This document shows, in pieces, positions 7,509 through 15,192 of a DNA stretch of 19,335 nt. Location of the stretch: the NCBI GenBank assembly GCA_913059105.1, contig CAJXRL010000019.1:1-19335 (forward strand). Direction: 5' to 3'. The notes under the pieces were generated by a model that searched no databases, was not told where the DNA came from, and saw only the letters and a program-made list of their open reading frames with translations. Every line of letters begins with the position of its first letter. Positions within the stretch are counted from its first letter, which is position 1. Position numbers and translations under genes: made by a program. This stretch comes from an uncultured Flavobacteriales bacterium. Lineage in GTDB: Bacteria > Bacteroidota > Bacteroidia > Flavobacteriales_E > Vicingaceae.

Positions 7509-9071
7509 TTAGTAGTTAGTGTAAATGTTTTGCAAATTAGTACTTAATCCAAAATAAATAAAGTTAGAATTTAATGCTATCCCGTTGCCTACAATAAATG
7601 ATTGCGTTTGCGGAACAGGATTAACGTTATCTGCCCTTCTCATTTGAACCCCAAATTGTATCGTAAAATTATACGATGGGTTTATTATAAAACTTTGGCG
7701 TACATCAATCACCATTATATCTATGTTTTCATTCAAAATAACGTTTGCAGCAGCCCTCGTCAACCATCTATTCTTTTGAAATTGGGCAATTCCTATAACT
7801 TCTGACGATTCATAAGGAACAGGGTGAGCAAGCGATTCGTTATAATGTGTAAATATATCACCGCCATTTTGATTTGATATCTTATTAAATTCAGCTTGCA
7901 GCATTAAGTTTTTGAATAGAAATACTCTTGTCCCTAATTGATAATTCAAATCTCCTGATTGCAACGCTAATTGGCCGTAAAGTTGAACTGTATTAATCAA
8001 CTTGTAGTTTATGTTTAATCCCAGTCTATTGTTTCCCTTATTTTTATCAGATTCTATAAGAGTATTTAAAAAGATTATTGGCACCCAATAATTTACTCCA
8101 ACTGGAATATTTCCAGAAGTATCTAAACTAGGGAATATCGTACTCTCAAAAAGGGCAATACTTAGTTTATGATTTGGGGAGATCTCTAAGAAGTGCGTTG
8201 CCGACTGTTTTCGCTCAAATAGCCCTTCGGAATTTGTTGAAGAGGCAAGACGATTCAGATCTTGATGCAAGGTGAATAAATTTTGATATTGCAATTTACC
8301 TTTTAACCAATTGGTATTAACTTTTAAAAACGGCGAATTAAAAGCTAAGTCTGAAAGCAATAATGACCGGTGACCATTGCCTATAAAATGTTTTCCCGTT
8401 CCAATTTGAAAATTAACTTTTTCATTCGGAGAGTAGCTTAAATAAGCAGAGGCCATGGCAAAATCGTAGCCATTATCTTGGAAGTTTTTTGTTCTGCCCT
8501 GCCCATAAGCAACTTGGCTTAACCTTGTTCGTTCATGTAAATAAAAAGGGAGAACTGCTTGGTTTTCTCTAAATGTAGATTCAATCGCTACTTGTTCTCC
8601 TATTTGCAACCTAGCAACAAAACCTCTCGTATTTTTATACAAATTCGCATCATTGCGACTATCAAATCTATTGTCAGTTCCCAATTCTAGATTAAATAAA
8701 GGATCAATTGTTAATCGAACTATGCCAGTATCTAAAGAAATAAAATGGTCGTGAAATAAACTTCTTGAAACTCTACTTCTCTCTGATTTTTTAAATTGCA
8801 GCGATTTCACAGATGAATCATTTAATGCATCCCTCTGTAAAATAGGTTTAAAGCTAGAATGTATAATTTCTTCTATAGCATTCATATTCCTTTCCAGCTC
8901 AACACTAAATGACTGATTAAGCGGGATATTTAAGTTTTGAGAAAACGCAAAAAAGGGAATTAATAAATTAATTCCCAATATTATAGCTCGTTTGTTTAAT
9001 GCCTTAAACCAACTCAAAATCCATATTTTTAACTTCTTTGTAAACTGATTTGATTCCTTCTTCAAGGTCAA
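7509..9071 (-). CDS. Outer-membrane beta-barrel protein, RemB/Wzi-like (copy 2)
   Basis: Up to 520 residues, paralogous to the product of 4899-6434. The shared core is GTGKHFIGNGHRSLLLSD (224-241), then SPFLKVNTNWLKGKLQYQNL (246-265), ATHFLE and SLAHP. It ends in Y, as barrels commonly do. The start is uncertain. The ATG at 9071 overlaps fcl by 68 bases and puts about 27 polar/basic residues ahead of the signal peptide (hydrophobic AIILGINLLIPFFAF, cleavage near FSQ). A TTG at 9017 gives a conventional 27-residue signal peptide and only a 14-base overlap, and may be the real start. The N-terminal third contains a tract (about 90-150) not obviously shared with copy 1. The function is inferred: surface polysaccharide assembly/anchoring or gliding. 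The RemB/Wzi assignment is moderate. Confidence 0.6.
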   Translation of the reverse strand: MTLKKESNQFTKKLKIWILSWFKALNKRAIILGINLLIPFFAFSQNLNIPLNQSFSVELERNMNAIEEIIHSSFKPILQRDALNDSSVKSLQFKKSERSRVSRSLFHDHFISLDTGIVRLTIDPLFNLELGTDNRFDSRNDANLYKNTRGFVARLQIGEQVAIESTFRENQAVLPFYLHERTRLSQVAYGQGRTKNFQDNGYDFAMASAYLSYSPNEKVNFQIGTGKHFIGNGHRSLLLSDLAFNSPFLKVNTNWLKGKLQYQNLFTLHQDLNRLASSTNSEGLFERKQSATHFLEISPNHKLSIALFESTIFPSLDTSGNIPVGVNYWVPIIFLNTLIESDKNKGNNRLGLNINYKLINTVQLYGQLALQSGDLNYQLGTRVFLFKNLMLQAEFNKISNQNGGDIFTHYNESLAHPVPYESSEVIGIAQFQKNRWLTRAAANVILNENIDIMVIDVRQSFIINPSYNFTIQFGVQMRRADNVNPVPQTQSFIVGNGIALNSNFIYFGLSTNLQNIYTNY

Positions 9072-9942
9072 TCTTATGTTTCCACCCTATTGAGTGCAAT
9101 TTACTAACGTCCATTAATTTTCTTGGTGTCCCATCTGGTTTAGTTGCATCAAATCTCAGTTCACCTTCAAAACCGACCACCTCTTTTATAGTCTTCGCTA
9201 AGTCTTTTATCGAGATATCTTCTCCTGTACCAATGTTAAACCATTCTTCTCCATCATAGTCTTGCATCAAAACATAACAAGCCTCTGCCAAATCATCGAC
9301 ATGCAGAAATTCTCTTTTTGGACTGCCGCTTCCCCAAACCTCAACTGAATCAGATTGATTTACTTTCGCGACATGAAATTTTCGCAATAATGCTGGTAAT
9401 ACGTGAGAATTATCTAAATCATAATTATCATTGGGCCCATACAAATTTGTCGGCATTGCAGATATAAAATTGCAACCATACTGTTTGCGGTAATTCTCGC
9501 ACATTTTTATGCCAGCAATTTTTGCAATTGCATAAGGTTCATTCGTATACTCTAGTGTGTCGGTTAATAAGTATTCTTCCTTCAAAGGCTGTGGTGCCAT
9601 TTTCGGATAAATGCAAGATGACCCTAAAAACAATAACTTATCCACCTTATTAACAAAAGAAGCATGAATTATGTTTGCTTCAATCATTAAGTTATCATAC
9701 AAAAAATCAGCACGATATACATTATTTGCTTGAATTCCGCCGACTTTAGCGGCGGCCAAAAAGACATAGTTTGGTTTTTCTGTTGCGAAAAAATTATTTA
9801 CCTCTTCCTGATTTCTAAGATCCAGCTCAGAAGAAGTTCTAAAGACCAAGTTAGAATATCCTTCTTGCTTTAGCTTTCGGACAATCGAAGAGCCAACCAT
9901 ACCTCGATGACCAGCAATATATATCTTATCTGATTTATTCAT
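9004..9942 (-). CDS. fcl: GDP-L-fucose synthase
   Basis: A 312-residue SDR-superfamily epimerase/reductase that converts GDP-4-keto-6-deoxy-mannose, the Gmd product, into GDP-L-fucose with NADPH. Visible features are the nucleotide-binding GHRGMVG (11-17), the LGSSCIYP segment with the catalytic-region Ser/Cys (107-113), the YAIAK catalytic Y137/K141 pair, and PTNLYGPNDNY (164-174). Length is normal for the family. The ATG at 9942 is chosen because it leaves an 8-base overlap with the gmd stop and starts close to the Rossmann strand. An earlier ATG at 9966 would add eight residues and overlap gmd by 32 bases. Tight coupling to gmd matches their consecutive reactions. Confidence 0.93.
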   Translation of the reverse strand: MNKSDKIYIAGHRGMVGSSIVRKLKQEGYSNLVFRTSSELDLRNQEEVNNFFATEKPNYVFLAAAKVGGIQANNVYRADFLYDNLMIEANIIHASFVNKVDKLLFLGSSCIYPKMAPQPLKEEYLLTDTLEYTNEPYAIAKIAGIKMCENYRKQYGCNFISAMPTNLYGPNDNYDLDNSHVLPALLRKFHVAKVNQSDSVEVWGSGSPKREFLHVDDLAEACYVLMQDYDGEEWFNIGTGEDISIKDLAKTIKEVVGFEGELRFDATKPDGTPRKLMDVSKLHSIGWKHKIDLEEGIKSVYKEVKNMDFELV

Positions 9943-11023
9943 AAAAATCATAGACTTTATGACCACCTTCCATCAAGTACTTGTCTCGTTTGAAGAGCGC
10001 TAAATCAGCCTGAACCATATCTTTTACCAAACCGTCAATTGTATAGGTTGGTGTCCAACCTAATTCTTTTTTCGCTTTTGAAGCATCTCCAATTAACAGT
10101 TCAACTTCGGTTGGTCTAAAATATTTTGGATCAACCTTTACAATAATTTTTCCGTTTGTTTTATTTGTGCCAATTTCATTTACTCCTTCTCCTTTCCATT
10201 CCACTTCAATACCTAACTCTTTGAATGCACGAGCAACAAACTCTCTCACTGTAATCATTTCTCCGGTAGCCAACACATAATCATCTGCCTTGTCAACTTG
10301 CAGCATTCTCCACATACCTTCAACATAGTCTTTAGCATGACCCCAATCTCTTTGCGCATCTAAATTGCCAAGATAAACGGTCTCTTGCATTCCAAGACTT
10401 ATTCTTGCAGCTGCTCTAGTAATTTTTCTAGTTACAAAGGTTTCTCCTCTTAATGGACTTTCATGGTTAAAAAGAATGCCATTACACGCAAACATATCAT
10501 ACGCTTCACGATAGTTTTTTACAATCCAAAAGCCGTAAAGTTTTGCGACACCATATGGACTTCTTGGATAAAAAGGAGTTGTTTCACTTTGAGGAACTTC
10601 TTGGACTTTACCAAATAACTCAGAAGTTGAAGCTTGATAAAAACGAGTTTTCTTTTCCATTTTTAAAATCCTAATTGCTTCAAGAATTCGTAGAGTTCCC
10701 ATTGCATCAGAATTTGCAGTGTACTCAGGTGTTTCAAAAGAAACCATTACATGTGATTGTGCTGCAAGGTTATATATTTCGTCTGGCTGAACTTCTTGAA
10801 TTATTCTTGTCAGATTTGAGGAATCTGTTAAATCTCCAAAATGCAGTTTAAACTTTACTCCTTTCTCATGCGGGTCTTGATAAAGATGGTCAATACGGGC
10901 TGTATTAAACATTGAACTTCTCCTTTTAACCCCATGAACTTCATAGCCTTTCTCCAAAAGCAATTCCGCCAAATAAGCTCCATCCTGTCCTGTTACTCCT
11001 GTAATTAACGCTACTTTACTCAT
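9935..11023 (-). CDS. gmd: GDP-mannose 4,6-dehydratase
   Basis: A 362-residue extended-SDR enzyme that converts GDP-D-mannose to GDP-4-keto-6-deoxy-D-mannose, the first step to GDP-L-fucose and related deoxyhexoses. Motifs: GVTGQDG (9-15) for NADP binding, the catalytic STSELFG (132-138, including T133 and E135), and SPYGVAK (155-161) with Y157 and K161. FNHESPLRGETFVTRKI (185-201) is highly typical of Gmd. The length fits the family and the gene is intact. It overlaps fcl by eight bases. Together the pair feeds fucose into a surface polysaccharide or glycoprotein. Confidence 0.96.
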   Translation of the reverse strand: MSKVALITGVTGQDGAYLAELLLEKGYEVHGVKRRSSMFNTARIDHLYQDPHEKGVKFKLHFGDLTDSSNLTRIIQEVQPDEIYNLAAQSHVMVSFETPEYTANSDAMGTLRILEAIRILKMEKKTRFYQASTSELFGKVQEVPQSETTPFYPRSPYGVAKLYGFWIVKNYREAYDMFACNGILFNHESPLRGETFVTRKITRAAARISLGMQETVYLGNLDAQRDWGHAKDYVEGMWRMLQVDKADDYVLATGEMITVREFVARAFKELGIEVEWKGEGVNEIGTNKTNGKIIVKVDPKYFRPTEVELLIGDASKAKKELGWTPTYTIDGLVKDMVQADLALFKRDKYLMEGGHKVYDFYE

Positions 11024-11064
11024 GTTTAATTTTTATGCTTACAATATTACTGTTTTCCGAAAAA

Positions 11065-11874
11065 CTAATCCTTGGTAACAAGAAACCAGTTATTTAATAG
11101 ATTTTCTCTATTGTATTTCATCACGACCTTGGTGTTCCAGTCTATTACTTTTCCACCCATAGCTTCAACTATTGCTTGACCTGCAGCCGTGTCCCACTCC
11201 ATTGTAGGAGCAAATCGCGGATAGTCATCTGCTTTCCCTTCAGCAACCATGCACAGCTTTAATGAACTCCCTACCGAAATCATCTCAATTTCGCCCTGCT
11301 CTTTGCGCTTTGCCTCTATAAATTCTTCTGTTTCAGCCGACATGTGAGAACGACTTCCTACAATGGTATATTTTCTATCAATACCCTGGGGTAACTTATT
11401 TTCGCTACCAATAAAATTTTCAAATGACTGATTAGCCTTCTTTGAAAAACCACTAACTTTAAATGACCCCACTCCTTGAGCACCAAAATACAACTCATCC
11501 TTTACCGGGACATAAATAACTCCCATTACGGATTTTTGCTCATGAATTAACGCAATATTCACGGTAAACTCTCCGTTCCGCTTTACAAATTCTTTGGTTC
11601 CATCTAAAGGATCAACCATCCAAAAGTAATCCCAGTTTTTTCTTTCTTCGTAGGGAATGTCACGTCCCTCCTCACTTAAAATAGGAAAATTTGTTGCGTT
11701 TAATACATCAATTATAGCCAAATGTGCTTGCTTATCAGCTTCTGTCAAAGGAGATTTATCATCCTTTTGCTCTACTGCAAAATCTGAATTGTATATTTCC
11801 AATATTGCTTTCCCTGCAATTAAAGATGCACGACTGCACAATGCTAAAAACTCTTTCTTTTTCTGTAACTCCAT
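11065..11874 (-). CDS. cysQ: 3'(2'),5'-bisphosphate nucleotidase, CysQ family
   Basis: A 269-residue inositol-monophosphatase-superfamily phosphatase. CysQ hydrolyses 3'-phosphoadenosine 5'-phosphate to AMP, clearing a by-product of sulfate activation and sulfotransfer. The metal-binding signature is complete: ILSEEG (65-70), DPLDGTKEF (88-96) and EWDTAAGQA (226-234). TKEF directly after DPLDG and the overall length favour CysQ over inositol monophosphatase. It lies 38 bases after purQ and 41 bases before gmd, all codirectional. Beside nucleotide-sugar genes it could support sulfated glycan production, but no sulfotransferase is seen here, so that link is speculative. Confidence 0.9.
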   Translation of the reverse strand: MELQKKKEFLALCSRASLIAGKAILEIYNSDFAVEQKDDKSPLTEADKQAHLAIIDVLNATNFPILSEEGRDIPYEERKNWDYFWMVDPLDGTKEFVKRNGEFTVNIALIHEQKSVMGVIYVPVKDELYFGAQGVGSFKVSGFSKKANQSFENFIGSENKLPQGIDRKYTIVGSRSHMSAETEEFIEAKRKEQGEIEMISVGSSLKLCMVAEGKADDYPRFAPTMEWDTAAGQAIVEAMGGKVIDWNTKVVMKYNRENLLNNWFLVTKD

Positions 11875-11912
11875 TATTGAACCCTCTTAGGAATATTTCA
11901 AATGCTATACTA

Positions 11913-12605
11913 TCACGCGTCTATTAATCCCATTATGGATTCAAAGATCTTCATACCATCAGTGTTACCTAATGTTGGATCCGCAGCTCTTTCTGGATGA
12001 GGCATCATTCCGAAGACATTTCTTCCTTCATTGCAAACCCCTGCAATATTCTCTAATGATCCATTTGGATTGGCCTCGTCTGTGATGTTTCCATCAGCAT
12101 CACAATACCTGTAAATCACTTGATTATTGTGAATAATTTTACTCAACGTATCTTCCGGTGCAAAATACCTTCCTTCCGCATGTGCAATTGGAATTTTCAA
12201 AACCTGATCTGTAGAAACGCTCTGATTTATAATAGAAGAGTTGTTATCTGCTTTTAAATAAACATTTTTACACGTAAACTTCTGATGATTGTTATGCAAT
12301 AAAGTGCCTGGTAATAGTTTTGACTCACACAATATTTGGAATCCATTACAAATTCCCATCACGTAACCACCTTTTGCAGCATGCTTTTGAACTTCATTCA
12401 TAATTGGAGAATAATTAGCTATCGCACCTGAACGTAAATAATCTCCAAAAGAGAACCCACCGGGAAGTATTACAAAATCTACACCTTTCAAGTCAGCTTC
12501 TTTGTGCCAAAGGCGTTCAACCTCATAACCCATAGTGTTCTCCAACACATAAATTATATCTTGATCACAATTGGATCCTGGAAAAGTGATTACTCCAAAT
12601 TTCAT
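11913..12605 (-). CDS. purQ: Phosphoribosylformylglycinamidine synthase, glutaminase subunit PurQ
   Basis: A 230-residue class-I glutamine amidotransferase that releases ammonia from glutamine for the PurL synthetase in the fourth step of purine synthesis. The N-terminus MKFGVITFPGSNCDQD is typical of PurQ. The catalytic triad is visible as C86 (GICNGFQIL) with H203 and E205 (MMPHPERA). The frame extends to an ATG at 12638, but those 11 extra residues are hydrophobic and unlike PurQ, and a promoter box at 12621-12628 falls within them, so the start at 12605 is preferred. A stand-alone PurQ implies separate PurL and PurS proteins elsewhere in the genome. Confidence 0.95.
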   Translation of the reverse strand: MKFGVITFPGSNCDQDIIYVLENTMGYEVERLWHKEADLKGVDFVILPGGFSFGDYLRSGAIANYSPIMNEVQKHAAKGGYVMGICNGFQILCESKLLPGTLLHNNHQKFTCKNVYLKADNNSSIINQSVSTDQVLKIPIAHAEGRYFAPEDTLSKIIHNNQVIYRYCDADGNITDEANPNGSLENIAGVCNEGRNVFGMMPHPERAADPTLGNTDGMKIFESIMGLIDA

Positions 12606-12620
12606 ACTATTTATTTTATA

Positions 12621-12628
12621 CAAAAGTA
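12621..12628 (-). promoter_or_regulatory. Bacteroidota-type -7 box upstream of purQ
   Basis: The minus strand reads TACTTTTG, an exact match to TAnnTTTG, ending 15 bases before the purQ ATG. This predicts a very short leader of about 10 bases. It is identical to the box upstream of cyoE. No clear -33 element was identified. Confidence 0.65.
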
Positions 12629-12657
12629 AAAAAATCAAACCATAGGCTTGCTGTTTG
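12628..12657 (-). terminator. Possible intrinsic terminator after the DUF6427-like gene
   Basis: In the minus-strand transcript CAAAC (from 12657-12653) can pair with GTTTG (from 12640-12636) across a 12-base loop, followed by A and seven T (12634-12628). The stem is only 5 bp, so this is a weak candidate. The T-run leads straight into the purQ promoter box, suggesting a compact terminator-promoter junction. Confidence 0.35.
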
Positions 12658-12663
12658 CTCTTT

Positions 12664-13599
12664 TTAATATTTCAACCAAATCAACGCAATTATAAACAGC
12701 AATGTCACAACATCAAGAAGCCACTTTCGAGCACTAGTTTTATAATAATACACAATGAAGATAGAAAAAACAGGAGCAATACTAACCCAAATAACTGTAT
12801 ATCCACACGTTAAAAGCAGCGCTAGTTGAATCAAAATGTAAAAGGATATAACAATTAACTGATTTCTTTGACGCACAATAAATTTTGCACGGTCATAAAA
12901 CATTTTTAATGCCCCTATAAATGATAATAAACAAAAAACAATTAAAGGAATTGAATCAATTTCAAACGAAGAAGTGCTTGCAAAGCTGGTGAATTCGGTA
13001 TTGAATATATGAAAATCCCAATCTAACAAAAAGGAAAGAGAAAACATATAGAAACCAGTTATCAGCAACCCAACTAAAATGACAATATAATTGCGAACCT
13101 CAAAAGGTCTAAAGAAAGCTATAGTTAAAACAGCTATTAAAAACAGAATTAAGCTAGGATAAAAGAGAATTGTGGCGCCTCCGAGTAAAAGTGATGATAA
13201 CAGCAGCAATCCTAGAACAGAACTTTGATTATGGATTCGAAGAATTAAAGACAAACTGACAAGAGACAGAAGTACTGCGAAAGTATCAACAATAGAAACG
13301 CTCGAAATTAAACAAGCACTAAGTCCAATCGAAGTGAAGAGAATAAATGGAATTGAATTACCTTCAACAAAACGATGTATTTTATTTATTTGATGCGCAA
13401 CATAAGTGCAAATTACTGAAAGACTTACAAATAGTATTTTAACCCAATCTGCGTTTTCTATAATCTTAGTATCAAGTAGAGAGTGACTACCTTCAAAACG
13501 AATCAAGACTTCCTCGGTAATTGAAAGCCAAACCAATACAAACCCAAGTAAAATAAAACTTAGACTAATAATTATATTTTGTGGTAGTTTAAAAAGCAA
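12664..13599 (-). CDS. Polytopic membrane protein, DUF6427-like
   Basis: A 311-residue integral membrane protein with roughly 9-10 hydrophobic segments spread over its length and no recognised catalytic motif. LFYPSLILFLIAVLTIAFFR followed by PFEVRNYIVILVGLL (144-178) resembles the core of the DUF6427 family, which in flavobacteria lies near purD and a DUF6341 gene; that neighbourhood recurs here. No ATG exists near the N-terminus: the frame opens with TTG at 13599 (an ATT three codons upstream is another option), so a non-ATG start is needed. It is divergent from the 61-residue gene at 13679, with a 79-base gap. Function unknown. Confidence is high that it is a real gene and moderate for the family name. 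Confidence 0.65.
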   Translation of the reverse strand: MLFKLPQNIIISLSFILLGFVLVWLSITEEVLIRFEGSHSLLDTKIIENADWVKILFVSLSVICTYVAHQINKIHRFVEGNSIPFILFTSIGLSACLISSVSIVDTFAVLLSLVSLSLILRIHNQSSVLGLLLLSSLLLGGATILFYPSLILFLIAVLTIAFFRPFEVRNYIVILVGLLITGFYMFSLSFLLDWDFHIFNTEFTSFASTSSFEIDSIPLIVFCLLSFIGALKMFYDRAKFIVRQRNQLIVISFYILIQLALLLTCGYTVIWVSIAPVFSIFIVYYYKTSARKWLLDVVTLLFIIALIWLKY

Positions 13600-13647
13600 A
13601 ACTTAATGGTTTGATTAAAAAAGTGATTTAAAATTACAATTGTTTAT

Positions 13648-13655
13648 TATTTTTG
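13648..13655 (+). promoter_or_regulatory. Bacteroidota-type -7 box upstream of the 61-residue gene
   Basis: The plus strand reads TATTTTTG, matching TAnnTTTG, and is followed by CATCC as in the cyoE promoter. The predicted start site is near 13660, giving a leader of about 18 bases before the ATG at 13679. This independently supports the small plus-strand frame being a real, transcribed gene. Confidence 0.68.
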
Positions 13656-13678
13656 CATCCTAATTAAAACAAGCAATC

Positions 13679-13864
13679 ATGAGCTGGAATGAAATAGTAA
13701 ATGGATTAGGTGATATATTCGCTGCAACTTTTAAAATTTTACCTGCCTTAGGAAATCTGCCTAATATCCTATTTTCCACGGTAATTTTTGCGGGTCTTGT
13801 TTATTGGATTCTTGAATTAAAGAAATACAAGACTATCGCTAAGAAAAATGGAACAATAGAGTAA
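13679..13864 (+). CDS. Small one-TM protein, DUF6341-like
   Basis: A 61-residue protein with an amphipathic N-terminal half (MSWNEIVNGLGDIFAATF), a single transmembrane helix at about 28-46 and a basic cytoplasmic tail containing YWILELKKYKTIAKK (42-56). Flavobacterial DUF6341 proteins have the same layout, including an aromatic-W-x-L-x-L-K-K end to the helix, and lie beside purD and DUF6427 genes. It is the only plus-strand gene in the window. A perfect -7 box precedes it, and it ends four bases from the purD stop in a tail-to-tail arrangement. Function unknown. Position suggests that it partners with the DUF6427-like protein, but nothing in the sequence proves interaction. Confidence 0.7.
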   Translation: MSWNEIVNGLGDIFAATFKILPALGNLPNILFSTVIFAGLVYWILELKKYKTIAKKNGTIE

Positions 13865-13881
13865 CACTCTAATACTCCATT
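13847..13881. terminator. Hairpin spanning the convergent stop codons of the 61-residue gene and purD
   Basis: A perfect inner stem TAGAGT/ACTCTA (13857-13862 with 13866-13871) closes a three-base loop, and an outer perfect stem AATGGA/TCCATT (13847-13852 with 13876-13881) lies beyond symmetric four-base internal loops. Both stop codons are within it. In the purD transcript the outer stem runs into TTTTTCTT, so intrinsic termination of purD is plausible. In the plus direction no T-run follows, so termination of the small gene is less clear. Confidence 0.55.
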
Positions 13882-15149
13882 AAATCAAATCCAATGTCTT
13901 TTCTATAATACTTCCCTTCATATTTAATACGGTCTGCGTTTCTATATGATTTTGCTAACGCATCTTTGAAGTTTTCACCGAGGGCAGATATTGATAATAT
14001 TCGCCCTCCATTGGTTAATATCTTCCCGTTTTCCATTTTTGTCCCTGCATGAAAAGCAATGCAATCCCCTAAATGATCAAACCCTGTCATTTCTTTCCCT
14101 TTTTCATACGCTTCAGGGTAACCTTCAGCAACTAACATTACGGTTGTAGCCGCATTTTGCTCAAACTCCACCACAGAAGTATCTAATGTCCCGTCGGCAC
14201 AAGCTATTAAATGATCAACCATATCAGACTTTATCCTAGGCATTACTACTTCGGTCTCAGGATCACCCATTCTAACATTGTACTCAATGACAAATGGTTC
14301 GTTATCAACTATCATTAATCCAATGAAAAGAAATCCTTTATAGTCTATCCCTTCATCTTTCAATCCTCTAACACTTGGTTCTACGATTTTATTTTTAATC
14401 CTTTGCTCTAACTGATCATTCATGAATGGTACTGGTGAAACGGCACCCATTCCTCCGGTATTCAAACCCGTATCTCCTTCCCCAATTCTCTTGTAGTCTT
14501 TTGCCTCTGGTAAAATTTGATAATTCGCTCCATCCGTGAGAACAAAAACGGACATTTCAATTCCATCTAAATACTCTTCAATTACAACATTTGAACTTGC
14601 GGCGCCAAATTTTGCATCAACTAACATTGTCTTTAACTCTAACTTAGCTTCTTCTAAATCATTCAAGATCAAAACTCCTTTTCCGCCAGCTAAACCATCT
14701 GCCTTTAACACATATGGTGGCTTTAAGTTCTCTAAGAATGATTGCCCTTCTGTTAACGTTGAGGCAGTAAACGACTTGAAACGAGCAGTAGGCACTTGGT
14801 TTCGCATCATAAATTCCTTAGCAAATTCCTTACTTCCTTCTAGACGAGCTCCGTACTTGGCTGGGCCAATAATTTTAAGCTTTGAGAATTCAGTAGCTTC
14901 TCTAAAATAGTCAACAATACCGTCGACCAAAGGAGCTTCTGGACCAACTAAAATCATGTCAATTTGATTCGCTCTTACAAAGTTTGCTATTTCGTCAAAT
15001 TCATTCAACGCTAACGGCACATTTTCGCCTAACAAAGCAGTACCTGCATTCCCTGGCGCAATAAATAATTGGTTTGTTTTAGGGCTTTGATTTAGCTTCC
15101 AAGCAAATGCATGCTCTCTCCCGCCAGAACCTAGAATTAGGATGTTCAT
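13869..15149 (-). CDS. purD: Phosphoribosylamine--glycine ligase (GARS)
   Basis: A 426-residue cytoplasmic ATP-grasp enzyme that joins phosphoribosylamine and glycine with ATP in the second step of purine synthesis. Motifs: GSGGREHA (7-14) at the N-terminal domain, VGPEAPLVDG (68-77), the ATP-grasp lysine/glycine loop KADGLAGGKGV (149-159), TGGMGAVSP (231-239) and NVRMGDPETE (291-300), which holds metal-binding residues. Length is normal for a single-function PurD with no AIRS or GAR-transformylase fusion. It starts 43 bases after the stop of a small secreted protein and ends tail-to-tail with the 61-residue gene. purQ is encoded nearby in the same direction but in a separate unit. Confidence 0.97.
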   Translation of the reverse strand: MNILILGSGGREHAFAWKLNQSPKTNQLFIAPGNAGTALLGENVPLALNEFDEIANFVRANQIDMILVGPEAPLVDGIVDYFREATEFSKLKIIGPAKYGARLEGSKEFAKEFMMRNQVPTARFKSFTASTLTEGQSFLENLKPPYVLKADGLAGGKGVLILNDLEEAKLELKTMLVDAKFGAASSNVVIEEYLDGIEMSVFVLTDGANYQILPEAKDYKRIGEGDTGLNTGGMGAVSPVPFMNDQLEQRIKNKIVEPSVRGLKDEGIDYKGFLFIGLMIVDNEPFVIEYNVRMGDPETEVVMPRIKSDMVDHLIACADGTLDTSVVEFEQNAATTVMLVAEGYPEAYEKGKEMTGFDHLGDCIAFHAGTKMENGKILTNGGRILSISALGENFKDALAKSYRNADRIKYEGKYYRKDIGFDLMEY

Positions 15150-15192
15150 TTCTTTTTTTACAAAGAAACGAATTCAAATAGCAAATTTGGAT

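Noticed and set aside
14536..14910. 124-codon open frame on the plus strand
   Set aside because: It lies wholly antisense within purD, whose motifs are intact; no promoter box or protein-like features.
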